Assembly: GCA_027489065.1 (NCBI GenBank)
Contig: JAIYAM010000015.1
Coordinates: 62,001 to 126,000, forward strand
Length of the DNA stretch: 64,000 nt
Source of the DNA: Erythrobacteraceae bacterium
GTDB lineage: Bacteria; Pseudomonadota; Alphaproteobacteria; Sphingomonadales; Sphingomonadaceae
Direction of reading: 5' to 3'
Position numbers and translations under genes: made by a program. Under the pieces are notes generated by a model. That model had not been told where the DNA came from. It did no database searches and was given only the letters and a program-made list of their open reading frames with translations. This document shows, in pieces, positions 52,744 to 63,816 of the stretch; position 1 is the first letter of the stretch, and the number at the start of each line of letters is the position of its first letter.

Positions 52744-55199
52744 GCGAGCTATCCGCCGGGGCGATGCGCTCCGACCTTCCGATCCATGCCGTCCTGCCGC
52801 AGATCCGCGCCGCGCTTGGCGGCGTGGGCGCAGGCGTGCTGATCGCGCCGCCGGGGGCCGGCAAAACGACCGCTGTCGCGCCTGATCTGCTGCGCGAGCC
52901 GTGGTGCACGGGCCAGATCATCCTCACCTCGCCCCGCCGCGTCGCCGCCCGCGCAGCCGCCGAGCGCATGGCCGAAACGCTCGGCGAGGCACCTGGCGAG
53001 ACCGTGGGCTACATGACCCGTCTCGACAGCAAGGTCTCCGCACGCACGCGCATTCTCGTCGTCACCGAGGCAATTCTGGTGAACCGGCTGGTCGAGGACC
53101 CCGAACTGCCCGGTGTCTCGGCACTGCTGTTCGACGAGGCGCACGAACGCGCGCTCGACAGCGACCTTGGCCTTGCCCTCGCACTCGAGACGCGCGCCGT
53201 GCTGCGCGAGGATCTGCGGGTGCTGGTCATGTCCGCCACCATCGACGGCGCGCGCTTTGCCCGGCTGCTGGGCGAAGCGGCGGTGACCATCGAGAGCGAG
53301 GGCCGCAGCTTTCCTCTTGCCATCAAATGGCTTGGCGGTGACGGCTCGCAGGCCGTCGAGGATCGCGTGGCCGCTGCCGTGATGACCGCATGGCGCGAGG
53401 AGGCGGGCGACATCCTCGCCTTCCTCCCTGGCGTGCGCGAGATCGAGCGGGTGCGCGAGCGGCTTGAACCGCGCCTTTCGGGCGTGCCGATCCATGCGCT
53501 CCACGGGCAGGTCGAGCCCGCCGCCCAACGCGCCGCGATCCGCCGCGATCCGGAAGGCCGGCGGCGGATCGTGCTGGCGACCGCTATCGCCGAGACCTCG
53601 CTGACGCTGGACGGCGTGAGCGTGGTCGTCGATTCCGGCCTTGCGCGGCTCGCCGAATTCGACCGCGCGGCGGGGACCACGCACCTCGTCACCCGGCGCG
53701 CTTCGCAGGCTTCGGCGGCGCAGCGGGCCGGGCGTGCGGCGCGGCAGGGCCCGGGCGTTGCCTATCGCCTGTGGGAGGAGGCGAGCCACGCGGGACGCCC
53801 GGAGTTCGCGCCCGCCGAGATCATGCAGGCCGACCTTGCGCCGCTTCTGCTGCGGCTGGCGAAGTGGGGAACCGGCGATCCTGCCGCGCTGTCGTGGCTC
53901 GACCCGCCGCCCGAGGCGTCGGTCATGGCAGCACGCACCTCGCTCGCAGCGCTGGGCGCGCTGGACGGATCCGGGCGGATCACGCCGATGGGCGAAGCGA
54001 TTGCGGCGCTGCCGATGGCGCCGGACCATGCCGCAGCGGTGCTCCACGGCGCGCGCGCGGGCGCGGGTGAGGACGCAAGCCGGCTCGTGATGCTCCTGCA
54101 GGAGCGCGGGCTTGGCGGGCGCGGCGAGGACCTCATGCTGCGGCTCTCGCGCTGGCGCGGCGACCGTGCGGCGCGCAGCACCGCGGCAGCGCGCATCGCG
54201 CAAGGGTGGGCGCGGCAGGCGGAGAAACTTTCTGCCGTGATCGGCAAGAGCCCCGCCGCGGATGCTGCCGAGGCAGTCGCGCTCGCCCGGCCGGACTTCG
54301 TGGCCCGTCGGCGCGATGCCTCGGGCGAGCACTGGCTCAGCGCCGGGGGCAGGGGATACGTTCTCGACCCCGCTTCGCCGCTGGCGCGGGCGGAGTGGAT
54401 CGTGATCGGCGATGCGCAAGGTCAGGCCAAGGGCGCGCGCATCACCGCAGGTGCCGAAATCGCCCCCGACCGCGTCCCCGCGCTGTTCGCCCGGGAGCTG
54501 GAGGAGCGGGTCACGACCCGCTGGAACACCGAGAAGGGCCGCGTCGAAGCCCGCCGGGAGCGGCGGCTTGGCGCGATCGTGCTGGCGAGTGTCCCCGAGC
54601 CTGCGCCAGACCCCGCGTTGCTTGTCGACATCCTTGTGGGGAAGGCTCTGGAGAAGCTGGGGGAACTTCTCCCCGACGGCTTTCTTGCCCGGGCGAGTTT
54701 CGCCGAAGTGGAGGCGCTCTCGCCGGAGGTTCTGCGGGAGCGGGCGGGGGAGTGGCTCGCCCCGCTGCTCGCCGGTCGCCGCGATCTCGACCTGCCGCCG
54801 CATCGCTATGCCGAGGCAGCCCTGGGCCTCCTCGACTGGAATCAGCGCCAGGCGCTGGATCGTGCCGCGCCAACCCACTTCGCTTCTCCTGCCGACACCC
54901 GCCACGCCATCGATTATGCGGGCGACGACGCCCCGAGCGTCGAGGTTCGGGTCCAGGCGCTGTTCGGGCTCGACATGCAGCCGATGATCGGCCGCGTGCC
55001 GCTGCTGCTCAAGCTCACGAGCCCGGGCGGGAAACCGGTTCAGTCGACCCGCGATCTGCCGGGGTTCTGGCGGGGGAGTTGGCGCGATGTGGTGAAAGAC
55101 ATGAAGGGCCGGTACCCGAAGCACCGCTGGCCCGATCAGCCGTGGCTCGAAAAGCCGAGCCTCAAGACCAAAAACGCCTTCAACCGCAGCGATTCGTGA
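52740..55199 (+). CDS. hrpB: ATP-dependent helicase HrpB
   Basis: 819 residues from TTG 52740 (overlapping the ispB stop as TTGA); ATG at 52764 is a good alternative. Motif I is APPGAGKTT, motif II DEAHERALDSD (near residue 133), motif III MSATIDGARFA, motif VI QRAGRAARQGPG. The C-terminal HrpB extension (QRQALDRAAPTHF, QPMIGRVPLLLKLTSPGGKPVQSTRDLPGFWRGSW) is typical. A DExH RNA helicase-like protein; the cellular role is poorly known. Confidence 0.96.
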   Translation: MSELSAGAMRSDLPIHAVLPQIRAALGGVGAGVLIAPPGAGKTTAVAPDLLREPWCTGQIILTSPRRVAARAAAERMAETLGEAPGETVGYMTRLDSKVSARTRILVVTEAILVNRLVEDPELPGVSALLFDEAHERALDSDLGLALALETRAVLREDLRVLVMSATIDGARFARLLGEAAVTIESEGRSFPLAIKWLGGDGSQAVEDRVAAAVMTAWREEAGDILAFLPGVREIERVRERLEPRLSGVPIHALHGQVEPAAQRAAIRRDPEGRRRIVLATAIAETSLTLDGVSVVVDSGLARLAEFDRAAGTTHLVTRRASQASAAQRAGRAARQGPGVAYRLWEEASHAGRPEFAPAEIMQADLAPLLLRLAKWGTGDPAALSWLDPPPEASVMAARTSLAALGALDGSGRITPMGEAIAALPMAPDHAAAVLHGARAGAGEDASRLVMLLQERGLGGRGEDLMLRLSRWRGDRAARSTAAARIAQGWARQAEKLSAVIGKSPAADAAEAVALARPDFVARRRDASGEHWLSAGGRGYVLDPASPLARAEWIVIGDAQGQAKGARITAGAEIAPDRVPALFARELEERVTTRWNTEKGRVEARRERRLGAIVLASVPEPAPDPALLVDILVGKALEKLGELLPDGFLARASFAEVEALSPEVLRERAGEWLAPLLAGRRDLDLPPHRYAEAALGLLDWNQRQALDRAAPTHFASPADTRHAIDYAGDDAPSVEVRVQALFGLDMQPMIGRVPLLLKLTSPGGKPVQSTRDLPGFWRGSWRDVVKDMKGRYPKHRWPDQPWLEKPSLKTKNAFNRSDS

Positions 55200-55214
55200 T
55201 CTAAGGCGGCGAGC

Positions 55215-55493
55215 ATGAGCGCACGTATCTATCAGAAGCCCAAGCACACCATGCAGTCGGGCAAGGCGCACACCGACGAGTGGGTGCTCGAGTTCGAACA
55301 GTCCGAGGCGCGCTTCGCCGATCCGCTGATGGGCTGGACGGGGACGGGCGATACCCAGTCGCAGGTCCGTCTGACCTTCCCCGACAAGGACGCGGCCAAG
55401 GCCTATGCCGAGAAATACGGCATCCCCGCGCGCATTCTCGCCACGCCGCCGAAGCGGTTGAAGCTTCAGGCCTACGCCGACAACTTCCGCTGA
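55215..55493 (+). CDS. NADH dehydrogenase (complex I) NDUFS4-like subunit
   Basis: 92 residues. MSARIYQKPKHTMQSGKAHTDEWVLEFE and DPLMGWTGTGDTQSQVRLTFPDKDAAKAYAEKYG are the core of the ETC complex I conserved region found in alphaproteobacteria and mitochondria (NDUFS4/18 kDa subunit). An accessory subunit that stabilises the complex. It lies 16 nt after hrpB and just before the 4.5S RNA gene, away from the nuo operon. Confidence 0.93.
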   Translation: MSARIYQKPKHTMQSGKAHTDEWVLEFEQSEARFADPLMGWTGTGDTQSQVRLTFPDKDAAKAYAEKYGIPARILATPPKRLKLQAYADNFR

Positions 55494-55520
55494 GTTGACC
55501 TTTTCGCGTCCCGGCGCCAT

Positions 55521-55615
55521 ATGCGCGACCGGGAGTCGGGTGGACGTTGGCGTCTGCTCACCGAGTCAGGTCCGGAAGGAAGCAGCTCAGGTGGATTGCG
55601 ACGGGTCGCTCGGCT
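55521..55615 (+). ncRNA. ffs: Signal recognition particle RNA, small bacterial type (4.5S)
   Basis: The invariant SRP core GTCAGGTCCGGAAGGAAGC begins at 55565, with the GGAA tetraloop. A closing helix GCGACC (55525-55530) pairs with GGTCGC (55604-55609), and CACC/GGTG lies nearer the loop. The ends are estimates, within about 10 nt. The RNA binds Ffh for targeting of membrane proteins. Location before dnaX is common. Confidence 0.93.
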
Positions 55616-55693
55616 CCTTCTTCCCCATCTTCACGATTGTCGCACCTATCGCGCACCATGACAAATGGCGCCCGAGCGCCTAGCTTGGGGCCC

Positions 55694-57493
55694 ATGAGCG
55701 ATTCCGACCCCGATCTGCCCGGCGACGAGGACACCGGCCCGACCGCCGCGGAGTTGGAGGCGGCGGGGCAGAGCGCCTTGTTCGGCATGCCCGACCCTGC
55801 AACGCCGGCACCTGCGCCAGCGCCTCCGCCAGTCGCGCCAGCCCCCGCGCCGGCAGCCGCGAGCAACCAGCCCTACCGCGTCCTCGCGCGCAAGTACCGC
55901 CCCCAGACCTTCTCCGAACTGATCGGGCAGGAGGCGATGGTCCGCACCCTCGCCAATGCCATCGCCCGCGACCGGCTGGCCCATGCCTTCCTGATGACGG
56001 GCGTGCGCGGGGTCGGGAAGACCTCGACCGCGCGCCTCATCGCCAAGGCGCTGAACTGCATCGGGCCGGACGGGCAGGGCGGCCCCACCATCGACCCCTG
56101 CGGCCAGTGCGAGCCCTGCACGTCGATCGCCGAAGGCCGCCACATCGACGTGATCGAGATGGACGCTGCCTCCAACACCGGGGTCGACGATGTGCGCGAG
56201 ATCATCGAGCAGGTCCGCTACGCCGCCGTCACGGCGCGCTACAAGATCTACATCATCGACGAAGTCCACATGCTGTCGCGCAATGCTTTCAATGCCTTGC
56301 TCAAGACACTTGAAGAGCCGCCGCCGCACGTCAAGTTCCTCTTCGCCACCACCGAGGTCGACAAGCTCCCCGTCACGGTCCTGAGCCGCACCCAGCGCTT
56401 CGACCTGCGCCGCATCCCCGCCACCCTCCTCGCCGATCACTTCGCCAAGGTGTGCCGCCTCGAAGGGGTCGAGGCGGAACCCGAGGCGCTCAGCATCATC
56501 GCCAATGCCGCCGAAGGCTCGGTGCGCGACGGGCTCTCGATCCTCGATCAGGCCATCGCCCATGCGGACCTCGACGGCGAGGGCAAGGTCGCCGCTGCCC
56601 GCGTGCGCGACATGCTGGGTCTTGCCGACAAGAGCGCGCAGCGCCGCCTGCTCGGCCATCTGCTCGAAGGCGACGCCCCCGCGCTGCTCGCCGCGGTCGA
56701 CGAGCAATATGCCCTCGGCGTCGAGCCGATCGCGCTGATCCGCGCGCTGATGGACCTCACCCACCGCGTCACCCTCGCGCAGGTTTCGGGCAGCGAGCCC
56801 GACGCGCCCGCCGAGGAGGAACGCGCCGCGCTCGCCGATTTCGCCTCGCGGCTGGGGGCAGGGGAACTCCACCGCCTGTGGCAATTGCTGCTCAAGGGCC
56901 ATGACGAGGTCCGCACCGGCCCCGATCCGCTCACCTCGCTGCAAATGGCGCTGCTGCGCATCCTCCATGCTGCGCAAATGCCCGATCCGGGCAAGCTGGC
57001 AAAACGTATCGAGGAACTCGCCGCGAGCGGTTTTGCCGCTGCGGCTGCGGGCGAGGGCGCGGGTTCGAGCACACCGAGCGCCGCCCCCGCGCCCGTCGCC
57101 GCCTCACCTGCGCAAAGCTGGGCTGCGCTGGTCGATCAGGTCGATGCCTCGGGCCAGCTGCGCGTCGCCCAGATCATGCGCGACCGGATACGGGTCATCG
57201 CCGTCGAGGCCGAACGCATCGTCTACGAACCCGCCGACAAGTTCCCAGACGACCCCGCGCCCGATATCCGAGAGGCGCTGTTCAAGGTGACCGGCAAGCG
57301 CTGGATGATCGAGCGCGGCACCGGAACCGCGCAGCCCTCCTTGCGCGAGGCCGCCGAGGCCGAAGCCGCTGCCGAGGACGCACGCATCCGCTCCGACCCG
57401 CTGGTCAAGGCCGCCTTCGAGGCCTTCCCCGATGCCGAACTGATCGCGGCGGAACCTGCGCGCGCCGCAGGCGGTAGCCCCCCCTGGAATTGA
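55694..57493 (+). CDS. dnaX: DNA polymerase III subunits gamma and tau
   Basis: 599 residues from ATG 55694. Walker A GVRGVGKTST (near residue 102), a zinc module ending CGQCEPC, Walker B IYIIDEVHMLS, and the sensor block LPVTVLSRTQRFDLRR. The C-terminal part with an Ala/Pro linker represents tau domains IV-V. It loads the sliding clamp and holds the polymerase cores together. I did not find an obvious slippery A-run for the gamma form. Confidence 0.96.
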   Translation: MSDSDPDLPGDEDTGPTAAELEAAGQSALFGMPDPATPAPAPAPPPVAPAPAPAAASNQPYRVLARKYRPQTFSELIGQEAMVRTLANAIARDRLAHAFLMTGVRGVGKTSTARLIAKALNCIGPDGQGGPTIDPCGQCEPCTSIAEGRHIDVIEMDAASNTGVDDVREIIEQVRYAAVTARYKIYIIDEVHMLSRNAFNALLKTLEEPPPHVKFLFATTEVDKLPVTVLSRTQRFDLRRIPATLLADHFAKVCRLEGVEAEPEALSIIANAAEGSVRDGLSILDQAIAHADLDGEGKVAAARVRDMLGLADKSAQRRLLGHLLEGDAPALLAAVDEQYALGVEPIALIRALMDLTHRVTLAQVSGSEPDAPAEEERAALADFASRLGAGELHRLWQLLLKGHDEVRTGPDPLTSLQMALLRILHAAQMPDPGKLAKRIEELAASGFAAAAAGEGAGSSTPSAAPAPVAASPAQSWAALVDQVDASGQLRVAQIMRDRIRVIAVEAERIVYEPADKFPDDPAPDIREALFKVTGKRWMIERGTGTAQPSLREAAEAEAAAEDARIRSDPLVKAAFEAFPDAELIAAEPARAAGGSPPWN

Positions 57494-57506
57494 TGGAGAA
57501 CCCCCG

Positions 57507-57848
57507 ATGAAATCGATGGAAGAAATGATGGCCGCCGCCCAGCAGGCCGCCGAGACGATCCAGAAGCAGATGAACGAGATGCAGGTGAAGCTCGACTCGA
57601 TCGAGGTCGAGGGCAGCGCAGGCGGCGGCCTCGTGAAGGTCCGCGCCAGTGCCAAGGGCCGCATCCTCGGCGTGGCGATCGACGACAGCCTGATGGTGCC
57701 CGACGACAAGCAGATCCTCGAAGACCTCGTCGCCGCCGCCTTCAACGACGCCCGCGACCGCGCCGACCGCGTGTCGGAACAGCAGATGCGCGAAATGCAG
57801 GGCTCGATGGGCCTGCCGCCGGGGTTCAACCTGCCCGGGCTGGGGTGA
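57507..57848 (+). CDS. ybaB: YbaB/EbfC nucleoid-associated protein
   Basis: 113 residues. MKSMEEMMAAAQQAAETIQKQMNEMQ is the N-terminal helix, followed by VEGSAGGGLVKVRASAKGRILGVAIDDSL and a helical end with QQMREMQGSMGLPPGF, as in the family. Binds DNA as a dimer. The dnaX-ybaB pair is conserved in many bacteria, with recR usually next; recR does not follow here. Confidence 0.96.
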   Translation: MKSMEEMMAAAQQAAETIQKQMNEMQVKLDSIEVEGSAGGGLVKVRASAKGRILGVAIDDSLMVPDDKQILEDLVAAAFNDARDRADRVSEQQMREMQGSMGLPPGFNLPGLG

Positions 57849-57960
57849 GGATCAGGGGCGAGTACTTCGCAGGCCAATAGATCGACGGTGCTCGGCGGCT
57901 CCCAGCAAAGACACCGCCGGGGTTCAGTCTGCCGGGGCCGGGGTGAATTAGCCGCAGGCT

Positions 57961-58055
57961 CGTCGCCCCGGACGTGATCCGGGGCTCGGCTTTTTTCTTT
58001 TCCGGTGTGATCGTTGAAAGAAGCCAAGCCCGGTGTCGAGCACGGGGCGACGGGC
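57961..58055. repeat. Inverted pair of REP-like palindromic elements, including a terminator
   Basis: Left element: GTCGCCCCGGA-CGTGA-TCCGGGGC; its 8-bp hairpin (GCCCCGGA 57965-57972, TCCGGGGC 57978-57985) is followed by TCGGCTTTTTTCTTTT, so it can terminate ybaB transcription. Right element (58022-58055) reads on the minus strand as GTCGCCCCGTGCTCGACACC followed by GGGCTTGGCTTC, a diverged copy in opposite orientation. GTCGCCCC/GGGGCGAC closes the pair. Such GC-rich palindromes are common between genes in alphaproteobacteria. The rest of the 57849-58171 gap shows no gene. Confidence 0.85.
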
Positions 58056-58171
58056 TATGTCAGGTTTTGGCGTTCCGCCGAACTTGTGGCGATGACCGGA
58101 AGTGGGTGGAAAGTTGACGTAGAAACGAGCTCTCATCTTGCGCTGGCATCACGACCGTGATTTTTGAAAGC

Positions 58172-58687
58172 ATGATGATCAAAAGATGGCGGCCAGGTTG
58201 CGTATCCGTCGGGATACTTCTCGTCGCGTCGGCCTTGGTCGCCATCGGTCCTGTGGACTTGACCCGACGCTATCTGAGCTGGCGGCAACTTTCCAAGAAC
58301 GAACTTGTCGATTCCGCAAACTGGTATGTCGAGAACCGCGCGCCCGGCAACGATGCGTGCCTGTATGCGGTCCAGTGCACCGGGGGTCGCGCCTCCCTCA
58401 GGCTTTTAAGATCTCTCGACGACTGGGACATTGAGGCGACGAAACAGATTGCTTGGGACCGGAAGTTTGGGGGAGTTTGTAGCGGCCGCACCGCGAACTT
58501 CGCCCTCGAACTGGTAACCGATAATCTCCAGAGTGATAGAACTTCTGAGGGGCTGCGGCATGCGGTTTGGTCGTTCTACAATGATCGGTTCGTGCCCGGC
58601 TTAACTCGGTTCGAAAGCGCAGCATTTAGTGAGACCGAGGCCGAGCCGTGCCTCGCAGCCCACGCGATAACTAGGCGTCGCCGGTAA
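58172..58687 (+). CDS. Hypothetical single-pass membrane or exported protein
   Basis: 171 residues from ATG 58172; GTG 58157 and ATG 58175 are alternatives. A basic start (MMIKRWRPG) and one hydrophobic helix (CVSVGILLVASALVAIGPV) are followed by a soluble domain with several Cys (DACLYAVQCTGG, GGVCSGR, EPCLAA). I do not recognise it. Base composition is less GC-rich than in neighbouring genes and codon use looks different, which suggests recent acquisition or a decaying gene. Confidence 0.5.
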   Translation: MMIKRWRPGCVSVGILLVASALVAIGPVDLTRRYLSWRQLSKNELVDSANWYVENRAPGNDACLYAVQCTGGRASLRLLRSLDDWDIEATKQIAWDRKFGGVCSGRTANFALELVTDNLQSDRTSEGLRHAVWSFYNDRFVPGLTRFESAAFSETEAEPCLAAHAITRRRR

Positions 58688-58724
58688 TCCAGCGTAGCAA
58701 TAGAATGTCGGCTATGGGGTCGGT

Positions 58725-58834
58725 AGCTGAACGGCAGCTTTTTTCTGAGAACCCACGATTGCTGCCCGTCCGGATTCAGGTGCGCGTAGCGCTACCGGGA
58801 ATGGCTGAAACTGGGTGGAAAGCTGCCGTCAGCT
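58725..58834. repeat. Inverted repeat, MITE-like, with related copies nearby
   Basis: AGCTGAACGGCAGCTTTT (58725-58742) and GGAAAGCTGCCGTCAGCT (58817-58834) are inverted copies, apart from one extra A. The GGGTGGAAAG phrase before the right arm recurs at 58104-58113, and the GCTATGGGGTCG phrase before the left arm recurs at 59245-59256. The 152-nt gap between the two hypothetical genes holds only this. Confidence 0.8.
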
Positions 58835-58839
58835 GATTG

Positions 58840-59223
58840 CTACATTTTGAACAGCGAGGAAATCTGAGATGGTTCGGTAAACCCTATTTCGCGACCGAGT
58901 GCGACGCCCAACGGAAAAATCCAAAATGGCGAGTCCGGGTCAAAGGGCGCACTGGAACCGCTAAGATTGAAAAGCGTCTTCGCGCAAACTTCTTCGAACG
59001 CATACTGCGCTATTTGAAGCGGATCTCCTTGCTCGTCCGCCCGCTTTGTCTTCTGGCGTATGTCTGAGAATAATGAGTGCCCGCCCGCCCACTTCTCACG
59101 GTCAGAGGCCATTTTCATAAGACGATCAAGGGTTTCGACATCCTTACAGACGCCCTTGAAGACGGTGAGCATTTCCAGCATCGCGGCAATGATGTTGGTC
59201 GGATGCGATCTCATGTTCAGCAT
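58840..59223 (-). CDS. Hypothetical protein, 127 residues
   Basis: A mostly helical soluble protein (MLEMLTVFKGVCKDVETLDRLMKMASDREKWAGGHSLFSDIRQKTKRADEQGDPLQIAQYAFEEVCAKTLFNLSG is the central part, positions about 59180-58960), ending FWIFPLGVALGREIGFTEPSQISSLFKM. Not recognised. It lies between repeat copies, has lower GC than the neighbourhood, and has no close partner gene. It could be a real accessory gene or a remnant. Confidence 0.5.
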   Translation of the reverse strand: MLNMRSHPTNIIAAMLEMLTVFKGVCKDVETLDRLMKMASDREKWAGGHSLFSDIRQKTKRADEQGDPLQIAQYAFEEVCAKTLFNLSGSSAPFDPDSPFWIFPLGVALGREIGFTEPSQISSLFKM

Positions 59224-59336
59224 TATACCGAGTTCTATTATGGCCGCTATGGGGTCGTTTGCGGAAGGTCAGCTTTCAGCTCAAGCAAGGCGATAGCGGC
59301 CAACCCGGTTTCAAAATCGCTTGCCAAGTTCCCGTC

Positions 59337-60179
59337 CTAAACCCTCAACCACTCCGCCATCATCGTCCCCCGATGCCCCTCCGGCGCCAGCGCGGCGCGC
59401 AGGGCTTCCAGCATTGGCGGCAGGCTTTCCGTTAAGGCGTAGGGCGGGTTGACGATGAAGAGCCCGGCGCCGTTGTAGATGCCGGGCTGGTCGGCATCGT
59501 ACAGCCAATGCTCGACGTTCAGGAACTTCGGGATGCCTGTCTTGCGCAGCTTGTCCTTCCACACGGCATGCGTGGGCCGTTCCTTCAGCGGATACCAGAT
59601 CACCGTCACGCCGTGCGCCCACTTGCGGTGCGCGGCGGCGAGGGTGGCGGTGATGCGGGCGCGCTCGTCGGTCTGTTCGTAGGGCGGATCGACCACCACC
59701 AGACCGCGCGGGGTGCGGGTCGGCAGCATCGCCAGCCACAGCTCGTAGGCATCGCGCTCGTGCACGGCGGCTTGTGTGCCGCGCATCGCGCCGCGTAGCG
59801 CGTAGGCGTCCTCGGGGTGCTTCTCGTTGAGGATCAGGGCATCCTGCGGACGCAGGAGCTGTGCCAGAATGCGTGGGCTTCCGGGGTAGAGGCGGGGCTC
59901 GCCCCCAGCTTTAGCCGCCTCGTTCACGGCCCGCACGGCGGCGCGGTAGTCGTCGAGCAAGGGGTTCGCGTCGGCAAAGGCCCTGAGCACGCCCCCCGCA
60001 GCCTCGCCGGTGCGCCCGGCCTCCTCGCCGTGGAGGTCGTAGAGCCCGCAGCCGGCATGGGTGTCGATCAGGGTCAGCGCGCTGTCTTTGCGCTGCAAGG
60101 CCCGCACGAGGGCGATCAGCAGGCTGTGCTTGACGACATCGGCGCTGTTGCCCGCGTGGAAGGAGTGGCGGTAGTTCAT
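59337..60179 (-). CDS. rlmJ: 23S rRNA (adenine-2030-N6)-methyltransferase
   Basis: 280 residues, the usual length. MNYRHSFHAGNSADVVKH is the family start; DTHAGCGLYDL is the SAM-binding motif and VVDPPYE (near residue 160) the N6-methyltransferase catalytic DPPY. LNVEHWLYDADQPGIYNGAGLFIVNPPY follows. It methylates A2030 of 23S rRNA. Confidence 0.96.
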   Translation of the reverse strand: MNYRHSFHAGNSADVVKHSLLIALVRALQRKDSALTLIDTHAGCGLYDLHGEEAGRTGEAAGGVLRAFADANPLLDDYRAAVRAVNEAAKAGGEPRLYPGSPRILAQLLRPQDALILNEKHPEDAYALRGAMRGTQAAVHERDAYELWLAMLPTRTPRGLVVVDPPYEQTDERARITATLAAAHRKWAHGVTVIWYPLKERPTHAVWKDKLRKTGIPKFLNVEHWLYDADQPGIYNGAGLFIVNPPYALTESLPPMLEALRAALAPEGHRGTMMAEWLRV

Positions 60180-60226
60180 GGCGCGAGGCCTCTAGCCCGC
60201 GTTGGCCGTTGCCGCCAGAGGGGGCG

Positions 60227-60646
60227 CTAGACGACCTTGCGCCCGAAGCCGCTAGCCGCGCGGGCCCTTGCTGCGGGCGAGGGCATTGGCGCGTCCTGCG
60301 CTTCTCCCGCGTCTGCCGCCTTGCGTCGCTCCATGTAGCGCGCGAAGGCTTCGTCGGCATCGAAGTGCGACAGGGGTTCCGGTTCCTCGAACGTCTTGAG
60401 AGCGGAGGGTTTGGCGGCATCCGCGCCCTTGTGCTTCCCGCCCCAAAAGGCCTTCCAGAGATCGCCGAACGCGCTGCGGAAGGCGCGGAACAGGCAGAAC
60501 TGTCCGGCGGCCAGAAGGAGCAGGCGCGGCAGGTGATGGGGCAAGTTCTGGGCCAGGTCGGCGGCGGGCAGCATATCGGGGCCGTGAAGCACGGCGGCGG
60601 CGCCATTGAGGGCGAGGCCCAAGATGATCCAGGTTGTGGTCCGCAC
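60227..60646 (-). CDS. Small membrane protein of unknown function
   Basis: 139 residues. Two hydrophobic segments are seen: WIILGLALNGAAAVLHGP at the N-terminus and LPRLLLLAAGQFCLFRAFRSAF. A charged cytoplasmic tail follows with HFDADEAFARYMERRKAA. No known family recognised, although similar short proteins occur in sphingomonads. It is divergent from lon and upstream of rlmJ (47 nt), possibly cotranscribed with it. Confidence 0.75.
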   Translation of the reverse strand: MRTTTWIILGLALNGAAAVLHGPDMLPAADLAQNLPHHLPRLLLLAAGQFCLFRAFRSAFGDLWKAFWGGKHKGADAAKPSALKTFEEPEPLSHFDADEAFARYMERRKAADAGEAQDAPMPSPAARARAASGFGRKVV

Positions 60647-60804
60647 CGACGGCTCCCCGTTTGCGGCACCCTGTCTAAACCATCGGCGTTAACGCGCCGT
60701 ATCTTGTTCCACAGCTTCTCCCGGCAAAGCCATTGCGGGCACCCCTGCGCCTACCCATATTCCCCCTGAAGGCAGGTCCAAACGGCCGCCGCGGACACAA
60801 TATC

Positions 60805-63213
<2,409 letters not shown>

Positions 63214-63220
63214 TCCACCT

Positions 63221-63254
63221 GAACACGTGCCGCTCGCCGCAGCGGCACGTGTTC
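63221..63254 (+). terminator. Hairpin after lon
   Basis: A 14-bp perfect stem (GAACACGTGCCGCT 63221-63234, complement 63241-63254) with loop CGCCGC begins 7 nt after the lon stop. There is no T tract, so it may stabilise the mRNA end or act with Rho. Confidence 0.65.
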
Positions 63255-63283
63255 ATCGGCCCAGACTTATGATAATAATCCAA

Positions 63284-63305
63284 GCGGTTAACTGCGGTTA
63301 ACCGC
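63284..63305. promoter_or_regulatory. GTTAAC palindrome and half repeat upstream of the HU gene
   Basis: GCGGTTAAC at 63284-63292 repeats within the perfect 12-bp palindrome GCGGTTAACCGC at 63294-63305. The TTAA elements are spaced by 6 nt; the CtrA consensus needs 7, so CtrA binding is possible but not supported. It may be an operator for the HU gene. Confidence 0.4.
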
Positions 63306-63354
63306 GAAAGATTGGCGTCTCGTCGCCCGAAGGTGTGATCAGGGCGGATTGCCT

Positions 63355-63383
63355 TTGACAATTCGGGGGAAAAAGTCTCAATT
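63355..63383 (+). promoter_or_regulatory. Possible promoter of the HU gene
   Basis: A perfect -35 hexamer TTGACA (63355-63360) with a weak -10 (TCAATT at 63378-63383) after a 17-nt spacer. This would place the start about 55-60 nt upstream of the HU ATG. Confidence 0.4.
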
Positions 63384-63446
63384 TGCGCGCTTTCGTGATC
63401 AGCGATTCACCGATTCAAAAAAATCCTGACCTTAGGGGGTTCCCAG

Positions 63447-63719
63447 ATGAACAAGAACGACCTGATCAGCGCCGTTTCGGACGCGAGTGGTCTGTCCAAG
63501 AGCGATGCCTCGAACGCCGTCGAAAGCGTCTTCGATGCCATTACCAAGGCACTGTCCGGGGGGGACGAAGTGCGCCTGGTGGGCTTCGGCACGTTCTCGG
63601 TCGCCAAGCGCAAGGCGTCTACCGGGCGCAACCCGCGCACCGGCGAGCCGATGAAGATCAAGGCCTCCAACCAGCCCAAGTTCAAGGCTGGCAAGGGGTT
63701 GAAGGACGCGGTCAACTGA
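63447..63719 (+). CDS. hup: HU family DNA-binding protein
   Basis: 90 residues. MNKNDLISAVSDASGLSKSDASNAVESVFDAITKAL and VRLVGFGTFSVAKRKASTGRNPRTGEPMKIKAS with its DNA-bending arm are the HU/IHF signature, and KFKAGKGLKDAVN ends the protein. AGGGGG lies 7-8 nt upstream of the ATG. A nucleoid protein. The lon-hup order is conserved in many Proteobacteria. Confidence 0.97.
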   Translation: MNKNDLISAVSDASGLSKSDASNAVESVFDAITKALSGGDEVRLVGFGTFSVAKRKASTGRNPRTGEPMKIKASNQPKFKAGKGLKDAVN

Positions 63720-63753
63720 CCGCCGACTGACGCACGGCTAATTCAAGAGAAAA

Positions 63754-63784
63754 CCCCGTCGGCTTTGCGGCCGGCGGGGTTTTT
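63754..63784 (+). terminator. Rho-independent terminator of the HU gene
   Basis: A 10-bp stem with one T-G pair (CCCCGTCGGC 63754-63763, GCCGGCGGGG 63770-63779) and loop TTTGCG, followed by TTTTTCTGTTTT. Confidence 0.92.
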
Positions 63785-63816
63785 CTGTTTTGCCTGCGCC
63801 TGAAGCTGGCGGCGGA

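Noticed and set aside
52749..55520. A 923-codon minus-strand frame opposite hrpB
   Set aside because: hrpB has every helicase motif on the plus strand; the antisense frame is low in complexity and has no recognisable motif.
63284..63305. CtrA binding site upstream of the HU gene
   Set aside because: The two TTAA elements are separated by 6 nt, not 7, so the consensus is not met; kept only as an unassigned palindrome.
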